Below, piece after piece: positions 1 to 7,970 of a stretch of 64,000 nt of DNA (positions are counted from its first letter, which is position 1; every line of letters begins with the position of its first letter). The DNA comes from Novosphingobium sp. FKTRR1 (GTDB lineage: Bacteria > Pseudomonadota > Alphaproteobacteria > Sphingomonadales > Sphingomonadaceae). Position numbers and translations under genes: made by a program. The DNA lies in contig NZ_JAIZDA010000014.1 of assembly GCF_020404405.1 (NCBI RefSeq), positions 52,380-116,379 of the forward strand. Direction: 5' to 3'. Under the pieces are notes generated by a model. It was not told the origin of the DNA. It worked only from the letters and a program-made list of their open reading frames with translations, and made no database searches.

Positions 1-701
1 GCCGCGCCGACGTGGAGCGCGAGCAGCGCGAAGATGAGACAGCCCAGCAGGATGTGCAGGAACCGCCATCGCGCGAACAGGGTGTTGGTCGCCTCTTCGG
101 CGCGGATCGCGAATTCGGTATCGGCCAGCGCCGCGGCGATCCCCGCCTTGTCCTGGGGGTGCTGGCCCGCGGGCGCATCCCCGGCGACGAACAGATAGCG
201 CCTCCAGCCCGACAGCGGCGCGGCTGCGGTATCGGCCTGCGTCGGCGCGGCCGGCTCCTCGAGGAAGGCGGCGCGAAGCGAAGCCAGTTCCGACCTGCGT
301 CCGCGCAGCGCCCGACCAAGCTGGGCAAGCAGGTAGCGGCCGATGAAGCCGGTGATGACCGTCATCAGCAGAAGGATGGTCAGAAGCAGTCCGACCGGGC
401 TTTCGAGCTTGTGCGCGGCGTGGACCAGACCCAGGATCGGCGCCAGCACGCCGGCATAGATGTGGATGGCGAGCAGGGTCGGCTTGCTGACGAGCCGGGA
501 GAGCGCCTTGTCGACCCAGGCGATATGCTTGGCCGCGACATAGGGAAGCGTCAGCAGCATCAGCACGAGCGCTGCGATCCCGATGATCCCGCCGGCCAGG
601 CTGCCCGGAAAGCGCGGTGACACATGCACGAGGTAGCCGAACGGGAACAGCAGCAGGAACGCGACCAGCAGGCCGACGGCGATGTCGCTGCGTTCGCGCA
701 T
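1..701 (-). CDS. Haem-b-type membrane protein, electron-transfer partner of the adjacent reductase (3' end outside window)
   Basis: Reading the minus strand from the ATG at 701 gives at least 233 residues and runs off the window edge. Hydrophobic segments lie near residues 8-27, 35-58, 74-92, 101-124 and 212-232. Histidines sit inside or at the edge of several of them (AIHIYAGV, LVHAAHK, FLHILLG, ALHVG), a layout typical of cytochrome-b or ferric-reductase-like proteins that bind two haems. It overlaps the reductase gene by one base (TGATG), so the two are translationally coupled. The likely role is to pass electrons from the NAD(P)H reductase across the membrane. Haem binding is inferred from the His pattern alone. 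No specific family was recognised. Confidence 0.7.
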   Translation of the reverse strand, partial: MRERSDIAVGLLVAFLLLFPFGYLVHVSPRFPGSLAGGIIGIAALVLMLLTLPYVAAKHIAWVDKALSRLVSKPTLLAIHIYAGVLAPILGLVHAAHKLESPVGLLLTILLLMTVITGFIGRYLLAQLGRALRGRRSELASLRAAFLEEPAAPTQADTAAAPLSGWRRYLFVAGDAPAGQHPQDKAGIAAALADTEFAIRAEEATNTLFARWRFLHILLGCLIFALLALHVGA

Positions 702-2617
702 CAGGCTTCGACCACGAGCGGCGTGCCCGTGCCCTTCGCCTGGCACGCGAGCACATAGCCCTGCGCCTTGTCGGCGGGCGCGAGGCCGGACTCGACCTCC
801 ATCGTCACCTCGCCCTGCAGCAGCTTGACGACGCAGGCGCCGCATGTGCCCGCACGGCAGGCATAGGGGATCTCGACGCCCGCGCCCTCGGCCGCCTCGA
901 GCACGGTCTCGTCCGCGGGCAAAGCCGCCGACACCCCCGACACGGAGAAGGTCACCGTGCTCGGTGCCACCTCGGCGCTCGGGGCCGGCTTAGCTGCTGG
1001 CGCGGGCGCGGGCTTGACCTCGAGATCCTCGTGGTCGGCCGGCAGCGAGGCCGGACCGAACGCCTCGGTGTGCAGCTGCGCTTCGGGGACGCCGAGTTCC
1101 GCCAGCACGCCGCGCATCGCGCCCATCATCGCCGGCGGGCCGCACATATGGATCCGCCGGCTCGCGATCTCCGGCACCGCGGCCAGGATCATCTCGCGGG
1201 TGATCGGCCCTTCGGGGCCCATCCAGACGGTGCCGGGCGCGCGCTGCATCGCGGCGACGACATGGAGGTTGGGAAAACGGCGTTCGAGCCGTTCGAGCTC
1301 GTCGCGGAACACGAATTCCTCGGTCGACCGTGCGCCGTAGAAGAAGAAGATATCACCCTTCCACGCGGTGTCGGTGAGATAGCGCAGCACCGACATCATC
1401 GGGGTGATGCCGACCCCGCCCGCGATCAGCACGATGCTCTGGGCATCCGTTCCCGTGAAGGTGAAGGCGCCGAACGGTCCGCTGACCTTCAGCAGATCGT
1501 CGGCGACGACCTTGTCGTGCAGGTATCGCGAGACCACGCCCTGCTCCTCGCGCTTGACCGTCAGTTCGACATAGGCCCGCTGGGTCGGCGAAGAGGCGAT
1601 CGTGTAGGAACGGCGCGCGGTCTTGCCCGCTTCGGGCTCTACCTCGACCTGCAGGAACTGGCCCGGCAGGAAGTCGAACGGCAGCCGGTCGGCGGCCGGG
1701 TCCGCGAGCCGGAAGGTCAGCACGCTCGGCGTCTCTCGCACGATCTGGACCACGCGCAGCTGCCCCGCCCAGCTTTTGGGCTTGCGCAGCGAAGCTCCCG
1801 CGGGCGCGGCCGCATTGCTCGAGGCGAGCCCGGCGCTGCCGGCAACGGGGGCAGGTGCGTGCGCGAGCTTCGCAGCGGGCGGGACAGCCTTCGGCTCCGG
1901 CTTTTCCGAGGTCTTGGCGGTGGCGACACCGCCGGCGATCGCCCCGATCCGCCGGAGGCGGAAGATCTGCAGCGCGATCAGCGTGGCGCTCACCAGCCCC
2001 AGGAAGAGCATGAGAAGGAGGTGTGAGGGCGAGATGCCGAACCAGTGGTCGGCATGGCCGGGCGCGGCCTGGTCGATGTCGAGCTGATCGCGCAGCCAGG
2101 CAAGGCCGACCTCCCGGGGCGGCTGCAAGCCCCCGATCGCGCCCTGCGCGGCGGTGCCGGACCGGAACAGGTCGGTTCCATCGCGCAGGCGGCGCGCCGC
2201 ATCGAGCCGGGCCGAGACCGTGGTTGCACGCGCGCCGTCGGCCGAGGCGGCGTTGATCATCGCCAGACCGGTGCTTACCCGTTCGCCGGCCTGCGCAGCG
2301 ACCCGCTGCCTTGCCGCTTCGTCGAGCGCGGGAAAGGCGAGCAGCTGCGAGATGAAGCCGGTCCGGCGCGATTCGTGGCCGTGCTCATTCTCCCCTTCCC
2401 CATTGATCATGCGATCCATCATGGGGTTCATCATCTTCGCCATGTCCGACGACCCCGGCTCTGCCGGTGCGGACATGCCCCCGCCGGCCGGCATGCCTGC
2501 GCCATGATGCGCGGCATGATCCTCGCCCTCCTGCGCGCCCGCGCTCGCGCTCGCGGACAGGCTGAGAGCGATTGCGCAGCCGAGGCTCAAGCGTCGAAGG
2601 CTGATCCGCCTGGACAT
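701..2617 (-). CDS. Membrane-anchored ferredoxin-NAD(P)H reductase fused to 2Fe-2S ferredoxin, with Met/His-rich extracytoplasmic domain
   Basis: This is a four-part protein of about 638 residues. First comes a signal or anchor segment (about 9-30). A His/Met-rich region follows (about 35-85, with repeated M, HH and HGH). A transmembrane helix spans about 198-222. A ferredoxin-NAD(P)H reductase module (about 285-520) has a flavin motif RSYTIASS and nucleotide motif IAGGVGITP. The C-terminal plant-type 2Fe-2S domain has cysteines in CRAGTCGAC and a later LACQ. The ATG at 2617 is preferred over 2623 because AAGGGG lies six bases before it. The gene follows a CueR-like regulator and two lipoproteins. 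Moving electrons from NAD(P)H to the haem protein next door for metal redox chemistry is inference. Confidence 0.85.
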   Translation of the reverse strand: MSRRISLRRLSLGCAIALSLSASASAGAQEGEDHAAHHGAGMPAGGGMSAPAEPGSSDMAKMMNPMMDRMINGEGENEHGHESRRTGFISQLLAFPALDEAARQRVAAQAGERVSTGLAMINAASADGARATTVSARLDAARRLRDGTDLFRSGTAAQGAIGGLQPPREVGLAWLRDQLDIDQAAPGHADHWFGISPSHLLLMLFLGLVSATLIALQIFRLRRIGAIAGGVATAKTSEKPEPKAVPPAAKLAHAPAPVAGSAGLASSNAAAPAGASLRKPKSWAGQLRVVQIVRETPSVLTFRLADPAADRLPFDFLPGQFLQVEVEPEAGKTARRSYTIASSPTQRAYVELTVKREEQGVVSRYLHDKVVADDLLKVSGPFGAFTFTGTDAQSIVLIAGGVGITPMMSVLRYLTDTAWKGDIFFFYGARSTEEFVFRDELERLERRFPNLHVVAAMQRAPGTVWMGPEGPITREMILAAVPEIASRRIHMCGPPAMMGAMRGVLAELGVPEAQLHTEAFGPASLPADHEDLEVKPAPAPAAKPAPSAEVAPSTVTFSVSGVSAALPADETVLEAAEGAGVEIPYACRAGTCGACVVKLLQGEVTMEVESGLAPADKAQGYVLACQAKGTGTPLVVEA

Positions 2618-2640
2618 CCTCATCCCCTTAGTGTGCGAGC

Positions 2641-2961
2641 CTACATATCCTTCATCGGCATCGCCGCATTGCCCGGCGCGGGATCGGGTGCCGGCGCGGT
2701 CTGGTTGCCGGCCCCGGCGCGCATCGCGTCATGGTCCATCGCCTGACGGTGATGCCGCTCCATCTCGGCCTGGTTGCTCATCGCGTCCATCGACGCCGCG
2801 TCTGCAGCGTTGCCGCTGTCGGTCAGGACCGGGGTGGCGGCGACGCTGTTCGCCGCGGGCGGCACCGTCTGGTCGGCCTGGCGGTCGCAGCCCGAAAGCG
2901 CGAGCGCCAGCAACAGGCTTCCGCCGACAAGCGGAAGGGCTTTTTTCGCATGGTTGATCAT
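2641..2961 (-). CDS. Small Met/His-rich lipoprotein
   Basis: The 106-residue product starts with a lipoprotein signal (LLLALALSGC, lipid cysteine near residue 25). The mature part ends in Met/His clusters such as MERHHRQAMDHDAM and MPMKDM. Such residues bind Cu(I) and Ag(I) in periplasmic metallochaperones. The ribosome site AAGGAG lies eight bases before the ATG. It is the third gene of the CueR-headed minus operon and lies 23 bases upstream of the ferredoxin reductase. Buffering or delivering copper at the membrane is inferred from composition and context. No named family was recognised. Confidence 0.75.
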   Translation of the reverse strand: MINHAKKALPLVGGSLLLALALSGCDRQADQTVPPAANSVAATPVLTDSGNAADAASMDAMSNQAEMERHHRQAMDHDAMRAGAGNQTAPAPDPAPGNAAMPMKDM

Positions 2962-3021
2962 AGCTTGCTCCTTGGCTTGAAAACTGTGGTCCCGGGCGCC
3001 GGGGATGGCGCCCGGACCGGC

Positions 3022-3243
3022 TCATTGCGCGCTGCGCAGGATCTGAAGGCACCGGTCGTGCGAGAGGTTCATCGGGTTGCGCCCCTGCCCCTTCATCTCG
3101 CCATGATCATGCGGCGTCTGGAGACCCATATTGCCCTCCATCGCCCGGCAACTCTCGACCTGCGCCGAGGTCGGCCGCGTGGTTACACAGGCGCCTAGAA
3201 GCAGCGCCGGCGTGAGGACGGCGATCAAACGCATTTTCGTCAT
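3022..3243 (-). CDS. Small lipoprotein of the copper operon
   Basis: The 73-residue protein has a lipobox LLLGAC (lipid cysteine near residue 19). The short mature part has two further cysteines and the stretch MGLQTPHDHGEMKG. Its ATG overlaps the stop of the MerR regulator gene by four bases (ATGA), and AAAGGGG sits seven bases upstream, so start and coupling are clear. The function is unknown. The pair of cysteines and the HDH/Met residues would suit metal binding, but the evidence is mainly its place between a metal regulator and a metal redox gene. Confidence 0.7.
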   Translation of the reverse strand: MTKMRLIAVLTPALLLGACVTTRPTSAQVESCRAMEGNMGLQTPHDHGEMKGQGRNPMNLSHDRCLQILRSAQ

Positions 3244-3719
3244 GACAAAACCCCTTTCGCTAGTGATGATCGTTCGTCCTGCGCTGCCTGATGTTTCTTG
3301 TTATGCTGCTGGTCTTTCCGCCGCGCCGTCAGGAAGGCGAGGATCGGGCAATCGGAGACGGGCACTTCGCCCGGGCATTCGTCGGCGAGCATCCGCAGCA
3401 TGTCGCGGATATCCGACAGGCGCTCGAGCCGGGCTTCGGCGTCAGCGATCTTGGCAAGCGTGATATCGAGCACGGCCTGGGCATGCGCGGTGTCCGACGC
3501 CCTGAGCGCCAGCAGCTGCCGGGCCTGTTCGAGTGTGAAACCAAGCTCCTGCGCCGAGCGGATGAAATTGACGCGCTCGAGGTCGGTCGCGTCGTAGAGC
3601 CTGTAGCCCGCTGCCGTGCGCGCGGGCTCGCGCAGCAAGCCCATCCGCTCATAATAGCGGATCGTATCGCGGCCCACGCCTGCCGCGGCGGCCAGTTCGC
3701 CGATCTTGAAATTGCCCAT
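3240..3719 (-). CDS. MerR-family metal regulator, CueR-like
   Basis: The 159-residue protein has the winged-helix MerR N-terminus (FKIGELAAAAGVGRDTIRYYERMGLL), then a dimerisation helix. The C-terminal metal loop ECPGEVPVSDCPI has two cysteines eight residues apart, close to the C-x7-C of CueR, so a thiophilic monovalent ion such as Cu(I) or Ag(I) is likely. A tail of about 30 residues follows the loop. It heads the operon of two lipoproteins, reductase and haem protein, and is probably autoregulated from the MerR-type promoter just upstream. The metal is inferred. A mercury- or gold-type sensor cannot be excluded. Confidence 0.88.
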   Translation of the reverse strand: MGNFKIGELAAAAGVGRDTIRYYERMGLLREPARTAAGYRLYDATDLERVNFIRSAQELGFTLEQARQLLALRASDTAHAQAVLDITLAKIADAEARLERLSDIRDMLRMLADECPGEVPVSDCPILAFLTARRKDQQHNKKHQAAQDERSSLAKGVLS

Positions 3720-3732
3720 GTCATCCGCTCGA

Positions 3733-3763
3733 TCATGCCGGTAGGACCATGGTCCAGGGTCAA
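3733..3763 (-). promoter_or_regulatory. MerR-type promoter/operator for the CueR-like regulator operon
   Basis: On the minus strand a -35 box TTGACC (3763-3758) and a -10-like box GCATGA (3738-3733) are separated by 19 bp. The spacer CTGGACCATGGTCCTACCG carries the dyad GGACCATGGTCC. The over-long spacer with a central dyad is the hallmark of MerR-activated promoters. The implied start site is only a few bases before the ATG at 3719, so the leader would be very short. Confidence 0.75.
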
Positions 3764-3861
3764 GCGGTTTCGCCTCGATCCCGAACGGTCCGTTGCCGCC
3801 GGCAACCCGCTGCCCCGATGCCTCGCATCAGGGCAGCGTGTGCCGCCGGGCCACCGGCGCG

Positions 3862-4218
3862 TCAGTTCTTGCGAAGCTCGACGATGTCGTGCTTGGCAGG
3901 CGTACCGTCGGCGACGGACACATGCGCGAAGTGATCATCGAAGATATGATCGATCGTCACATGGCCGACGAGCTGGCGGTGATAGGTCGGCGCCACGCCC
4001 TTGGGCGGACCCGGATGGGTCACGACGCGATAGACCTCGAGCTTCTGGCCGACCTCGGCGCCATCGGCCTTGCCGATGCAGACGACCGTGCCGTTGCTGC
4101 CCGTGTCGACGATCGAGCCGCGCATGAACAAGCTGTGCCCGATGCCCTGGGCCATAGCGGGGACGGCAGCAAGCATCGAAATGCCGGCAAGCCCGACCAT
4201 GAGAGTTTTTCTGACCAT
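3862..4218 (-). CDS. Small exported protein of the copper locus, function unknown
   Basis: The product is about 118 residues with a Sec signal peptide ending near AMA-QG. It has one cysteine, and its C-terminal half has a short His/Asp stretch (HIFDDHFAHVSV). The ATG at 4218 is chosen over an in-frame GTG at 4224 because AAGGAGG ends five bases before the ATG and overlaps the GTG. It lies between the copper regulator and the cus operon and has its own MerR-type promoter at 4275-4305, so copper induction is likely. No domain was recognised. Confidence 0.75.
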   Translation of the reverse strand: MVRKTLMVGLAGISMLAAVPAMAQGIGHSLFMRGSIVDTGSNGTVVCIGKADGAEVGQKLEVYRVVTHPGPPKGVAPTYHRQLVGHVTIDHIFDDHFAHVSVADGTPAKHDIVELRKN

Positions 4219-4274
4219 ATTCACCTCCTTGGATGGTAAGCCACCGCCCGGACCTGCCGGGGGGAAGAGCGTCT

Positions 4275-4305
4275 CTTCAGGCTTGGGACTACGGTCCCGG
4301 GTCCA
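4275..4305 (-). promoter_or_regulatory. MerR-type promoter for the small exported protein gene
   Basis: Minus strand: -35-like TGGACC (4305-4300), 19-bp spacer CGGGACCGTAGTCCCAAGC, -10-like CTGAAG (4280-4275). The spacer holds the dyad GGGAC-CGTA-GTCCC. It aligns with the operator at 3733-3763 at the core GGACC...GTCC, so the same CueR-like regulator probably acts on both. The -10 box is weak. Confidence 0.55.
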
Positions 4306-4370
4306 GCCTCGATATACGTAGAGGCCGCAGCCGGTCTTCTTCCCCGGGCCAGATCTTTATTGACGCGGAG

Positions 4371-4399
4371 TTGACGGAATCAGCCGTCAGCACTTCAAA
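4371..4399 (+). promoter_or_regulatory. Possible promoter/operator before the cus operon
   Basis: TTGACG at 4371-4376 lies 17 bp before TTCAAA at 4394-4399. The interrupted palindrome TGACGG-AATCAG-CCGTCA overlaps the -35 box. Another TTGACG occurs 12 bases upstream. It lacks the 19-bp MerR spacer of the neighbouring promoters. It is the best candidate seen for the start of the plus-strand operon, but it rests on pattern alone. Confidence 0.25.
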
Positions 4400-4460
4400 A
4401 CCCGCGCGGCGCGAGACTTTGGTTGGCTGCGCCAGCGAAACCCGCTAGATATCGAGGCTC

Positions 4461-4823
4461 GTGAAACGCCTGCTCGCCCTTCTGCTCGTCATCGGAGCGC
4501 TGTCCGGTCTCTTCGGAGCCCAGATGGCGGCCGCGCACAGCGTGCCGCAGGCGGCAGGCGCGCCGCTGGCCAAGGGCATGGATGCAGACTGCATGGCAAT
4601 GATGGCCAAGCAGCAGCCTGCGCCCAGCGAAAAGCCTTGCAAGGGCCTGACGCTCGATTGCATCGCCGCGATGGGGTGCGTGATCCCGCTGGTCGCAGCG
4701 GACCTGGCAGGCGGCGTTGCGCCTGCGCGTCTCTACGACGCGGCCAGCTTCTGGACGACCGACACGATATTGACCGGCAAGGCGGTTGTGCCCGAGCCGG
4801 ATCCTCCCACCAGCCTTGTCTGA
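4461..4823 (+). CDS. Small exported cysteine/methionine-containing protein, first gene of cus operon
   Basis: The 120-residue protein begins at a GTG codon. No ATG would keep the signal peptide (VKRLLALLLVIGALSGLFGAQ, cleavage near AAA-HS). The mature part has cysteines at DADCMAMM, KPCKG, LDCIAAMGC and a cluster of methionines, consistent with periplasmic metal binding. It precedes another small exported protein and cusC on the same strand and probably shares their promoter. No family was recognised. A copper-locus accessory role is inference. Confidence 0.65.
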   Translation: MKRLLALLLVIGALSGLFGAQMAAAHSVPQAAGAPLAKGMDADCMAMMAKQQPAPSEKPCKGLTLDCIAAMGCVIPLVAADLAGGVAPARLYDAASFWTTDTILTGKAVVPEPDPPTSLV

Positions 4824-4900
4824 TTGAACGAGCACGGGCTGCGCGCATCGATCGATGCGTGCGCGCCCGGTTTCCTTCTTTTCAGTCAAAGGTCTTCGTG

Positions 4901-5158
4901 ATGATCAAAATGCTTCCGGCCGCCCTTGTGGCGGCCCTCGGTCTCGCCGCGCCTGCGCTTGCAGCCGACGCGAGCCGCACGCCTCAGGGCCATTGGGAAT
5001 GGCGCTCGGCGCCGCAATATGGTCCGCGGGCGACCGGCCCTGCGCGTGTCCGCATATGGGTGCCCCAGAGCCGGGACATCGCCAGCTGCGATTGCGCGAT
5101 GATGCAGGCAAGCGCCGCCGACTGCATGCGCGGCGCAGTCAGGTCGGACAAGGGCTAA
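4901..5158 (+). CDS. Small exported protein of the cus operon
   Basis: The 85-residue product has a clear signal peptide (MIKMLPAALVAALGLAAPALA-AD) and a mature region of about 64 residues. That region is rich in W, R and P and ends in a cysteine-bearing segment (SCDCAMMQASAADC). AAAGG stands eight bases before the ATG. It is 62 bases upstream of the outer-membrane factor gene and in the same orientation. Three closely spaced cysteines hint at metal or redox chemistry. Nothing more specific can be said. Confidence 0.65.
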   Translation: MIKMLPAALVAALGLAAPALAADASRTPQGHWEWRSAPQYGPRATGPARVRIWVPQSRDIASCDCAMMQASAADCMRGAVRSDKG

Positions 5159-5220
5159 CCCACTCCGGAGCGGCGCGTCACATGGTGGCGCGCCGCCTCT
5201 GTCATGAGGGGATGATATCC

Positions 5221-6483
5221 ATGATCATGATGCCGAGGCGCGCTGTGCGACGCCTGTTGCTCCCACTCGGTGCGACGCTTGCGAGCGCCTGGGCCGTGCC
5301 GGTGTCGGCCGGCCCGCTCACCTACGAGCAGGCACTGAGGCTCGCTGCCGCCAATGCGCCAAGCCTCAAGGCGCGCGCGGCGGCGACAGCTGGCGCCCGC
5401 TCCTCGGCGGTCGCGGCCGATCGCCTGCCCGATCCGACGCTCGACCTGGGCCTGCAGAACTTCCCGGTGAGCGGCCCCAATGCCGGCAGCTTCACGCGCG
5501 ACGATTTCACCATGGCGACGATCGGGTTCAGCCAGGCCTTCCCCAATCTCGCCAAGCGCCATGCACGCGCCGCGCGCGCCGCGGCCGATATCGGTGTCGC
5601 CGAGGCGGGCGAGCTGGTCGAAGGCCGCAACGTGCGGCTCGAGACCGCGCTCGCATGGATCGATCTCTATTATGGCGAACGCCGGCTCCGGCAGCTCGAC
5701 CTGCTCGATGCCAGTCTCGACGACCTGCAGAAGACCGTGACCGCACGCCTGGCGTCGGGCAGCGCGCGCCCGAGCCAGGCGCTCGAGCCCGACCAGCTCC
5801 GCGCCGCCATCGCCGATCGCCGCGCCGAGATGGCTGCGGTGGTGGCGCAGGCGCGGGCCCGGCTCGCGCGCTATACCGGCGACCCCGACCCGCAGGCGAC
5901 GGGCGACCCGCCGATGCTCGATGTCGATCCGATCCGGCTGCGGGCCGGGATCGATGCGCTTCCCGCCCTGCGCGCGCAGGACGCGCGGATCGCAGTCGCC
6001 GAAGCGGACGTGCGTCTCGCGCGCGCCGACAAGCGCCCCGACTGGAAGGTCGGCGTCACCTATGGCCGGCGCGATCCCATGTACGGCGACATGGCCTCGG
6101 TCGGCGTGTCGATCGACCTGCCGCTGTTCGCCGGCAAGCGCCAGAACCCCAGGATCGCTGCAAGCGAGAGCCTTGCGCAAGGGGGTCGGTTCGACCGCGA
6201 GGCGATCCGCCGCGAGCTGGTGGCGCAGCTCGACGCCGATCTCGCAGACCATGCCATGCATCTCTCCCGGTTGCGCAATGCCCGCGAGACGCTGGTGCCA
6301 CTCGCCAGGCACCGCGCCGAGCTCGACCGCGACAGCTATGGCGCCGGCAAGCTCGACCTTGGCGCCGCGCTGCTCACGACGCTCGGGCTCGCGGAGGCCG
6401 AGGTCGAGGCGCTCAACCGCGAAGCCGACGTCGCGCGCGACGCGGTCCGCATCACTATCACCTATGGGGAGGAGCGGCCATGA
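5221..6483 (+). CDS. cusC: Outer-membrane efflux factor, TolC/CusC family
   Basis: This is the outer-membrane channel of a tripartite copper/silver exporter. The product has about 420 residues: a signal peptide (RLLLPLGATLASAWAVPVSAG), then two TolC-type repeats rich in long helices with the typical LTYEQALRLAAANAPSLKA start. The ATG at 5221 is chosen because GAGGGG lies nine bases upstream. An earlier in-frame ATG at 5212 abuts that site. It overlaps the adaptor gene by four bases (ATGA). The metal is assigned from CusA-type residues in the downstream pump. Confidence 0.85.
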   Translation: MIMMPRRAVRRLLLPLGATLASAWAVPVSAGPLTYEQALRLAAANAPSLKARAAATAGARSSAVAADRLPDPTLDLGLQNFPVSGPNAGSFTRDDFTMATIGFSQAFPNLAKRHARAARAAADIGVAEAGELVEGRNVRLETALAWIDLYYGERRLRQLDLLDASLDDLQKTVTARLASGSARPSQALEPDQLRAAIADRRAEMAAVVAQARARLARYTGDPDPQATGDPPMLDVDPIRLRAGIDALPALRAQDARIAVAEADVRLARADKRPDWKVGVTYGRRDPMYGDMASVGVSIDLPLFAGKRQNPRIAASESLAQGGRFDREAIRRELVAQLDADLADHAMHLSRLRNARETLVPLARHRAELDRDSYGAGKLDLGAALLTTLGLAEAEVEALNREADVARDAVRITITYGEERP

Positions 6484-7970
6484 CGCTCGATAAATCCGCG
6501 CTGCGCTGGGGCGCATCGATCCTGGCTGTCGCGCTGCTGGCCGGCGGCACAGGCTATTGGGCTGGCCATCGCCAGACACCGCAATCGGAGGCGACCACGC
6601 CCGCCGGGGCAGGCAAAGTCCTTTACTGGTACGATCCGATGTTCCCCAACCAGAAGTTCGACAAGCCCGGCAAGTCGCCCTTCATGGATATGCAGCTCGT
6701 GCCGCGATACGCGGACGGAGGAAGCGCCGGCGCGGCCCCCACGGTCGCCGTCGATCCCGCCGCGCGGCAGAGCCTGGGATTGCGGGTCGTCGCGGCGAAG
6801 ATGGGCAGCCTTGCCTCGGCCCTCGAGGTCACCGGCACGATCGACTTCAACCAGCGCGACGTCGCCGTCATCCAGGCGCGTTCGGGCGGGTTCGTGAGCC
6901 GCGTCTATGCGCGAGCGCCCGGGGACGTGGTCCGCGCCGGCGCGCCGATCGCGGACCTGCTCCTGCCCGAATGGGGCGGCGCGCAGACCGAATATCTGAG
7001 CGTCAGGCGGCTCGGCAAGCCCGACCTCACCGCGGCCGCGCGCCAGCGACTGCGGCTGATGGGCATGTCCGACGGCCTCATCGCCAGCGTCGAGCGGAGC
7101 GGACGCCCGAACGGCGTGGTGACGATCACGACGCCGATCTCGGGCACGATCCAGACGCTCGACGCCCGTGCCGGCGTGACGCTCGCCATGGGCCAGACGC
7201 TCGCCCAGGTAAGCGGGCTCGGCACCGTCTGGCTCAATGCCGCGGTGCCCGAAGCGCGCGCGGGCGATGTCCGGGTCGGCCAGAATGCCAGCACCACGCT
7301 GGCGGGCTTCCCCGGCGAGCGCTTCGCCGGCCGGGTGATCGCGATCCTGCCGACCACGCAGGCCGACAGCCGCACGCTCACCGTGCGGATCGAGCTGCCC
7401 AACCGGGACGGCCGGTTGCGGCCGGGCATGTTCGCCAGCGTCGCGCTTGGCGGCGATGCCAAGCCGGCGCTGCTGGTGCCGAGCGAAGCGGTGATCCGCA
7501 CGGGCAGGCGCACGCTCGTCATGCTGGCCGCAGGCGACGGGCGCTATCATCCCGCCGAGGTCCGCATCGGCCGCGAGGCAGGCGGCGAGACCGAGATCCT
7601 TGCCGGCCTGTCGCCCGGCGAGAACGTCGTCGTCTCGGGGCAGTTCCTGATCGATTCCGAGGCGAGCCTGTCGGGAATCGAGGCGCGGCCGATCGGCGGC
7701 GGTGCGGCATCGGCGACCATCGCCGCGCCGGCGTCGAAAGCCACGCTGTACGAGACGACGGGCAAGATCGAGCGGATCACGGCCAATTCGGTGACGCTCA
7801 GCCACGAGCCCGTTCCCGCGCTCGACTGGCCGGCGATGACGATGACCTTCGCGCTCGCCAATCCGGGCATCGCGCGCGGCTTCAAGGCGGGTGACCGGGT
7901 CCGGTTCGGGTTCGACCGGCCCCCGGCGGGACCGACGCTGCGGCATATGGCGAAGGTGGCGGGCCAGTGA
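6480..7970 (+). CDS. cusB: RND periplasmic adaptor with N-terminal metal-binding and C-terminal CusF domains
   Basis: The adaptor has about 496 residues with an N-terminal membrane anchor. A heavy-metal-binding motif follows ([18 protein letters not shown] then [10 protein letters not shown]). The membrane-fusion core comes next (barrel-sandwich hybrid and beta-barrel, about 90-400). An extra C-terminal domain of about 75 residues contains [17 protein letters not shown], with the His, Trp and two Met ligands of CusF. The chaperone is thus fused to the adaptor while a free CusF gene follows the pump. It overlaps cusC (ATGA) and cusA (GTGA), so the three are co-translated. Confidence 0.9.
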   Translation: MTLDKSALRWGASILAVALLAGGTGYWAGHRQTPQSEATTPAGAGKVLYWYDPMFPNQKFDKPGKSPFMDMQLVPRYADGGSAGAAPTVAVDPAARQSLGLRVVAAKMGSLASALEVTGTIDFNQRDVAVIQARSGGFVSRVYARAPGDVVRAGAPIADLLLPEWGGAQTEYLSVRRLGKPDLTAAARQRLRLMGMSDGLIASVERSGRPNGVVTITTPISGTIQTLDARAGVTLAMGQTLAQVSGLGTVWLNAAVPEARAGDVRVGQNASTTLAGFPGERFAGRVIAILPTTQADSRTLTVRIELPNRDGRLRPGMFASVALGGDAKPALLVPSEAVIRTGRRTLVMLAAGDGRYHPAEVRIGREAGGETEILAGLSPGENVVVSGQFLIDSEASLSGIEARPIGGGAASATIAAPASKATLYETTGKIERITANSVTLSHEPVPALDWPAMTMTFALANPGIARGFKAGDRVRFGFDRPPAGPTLRHMAKVAGQ

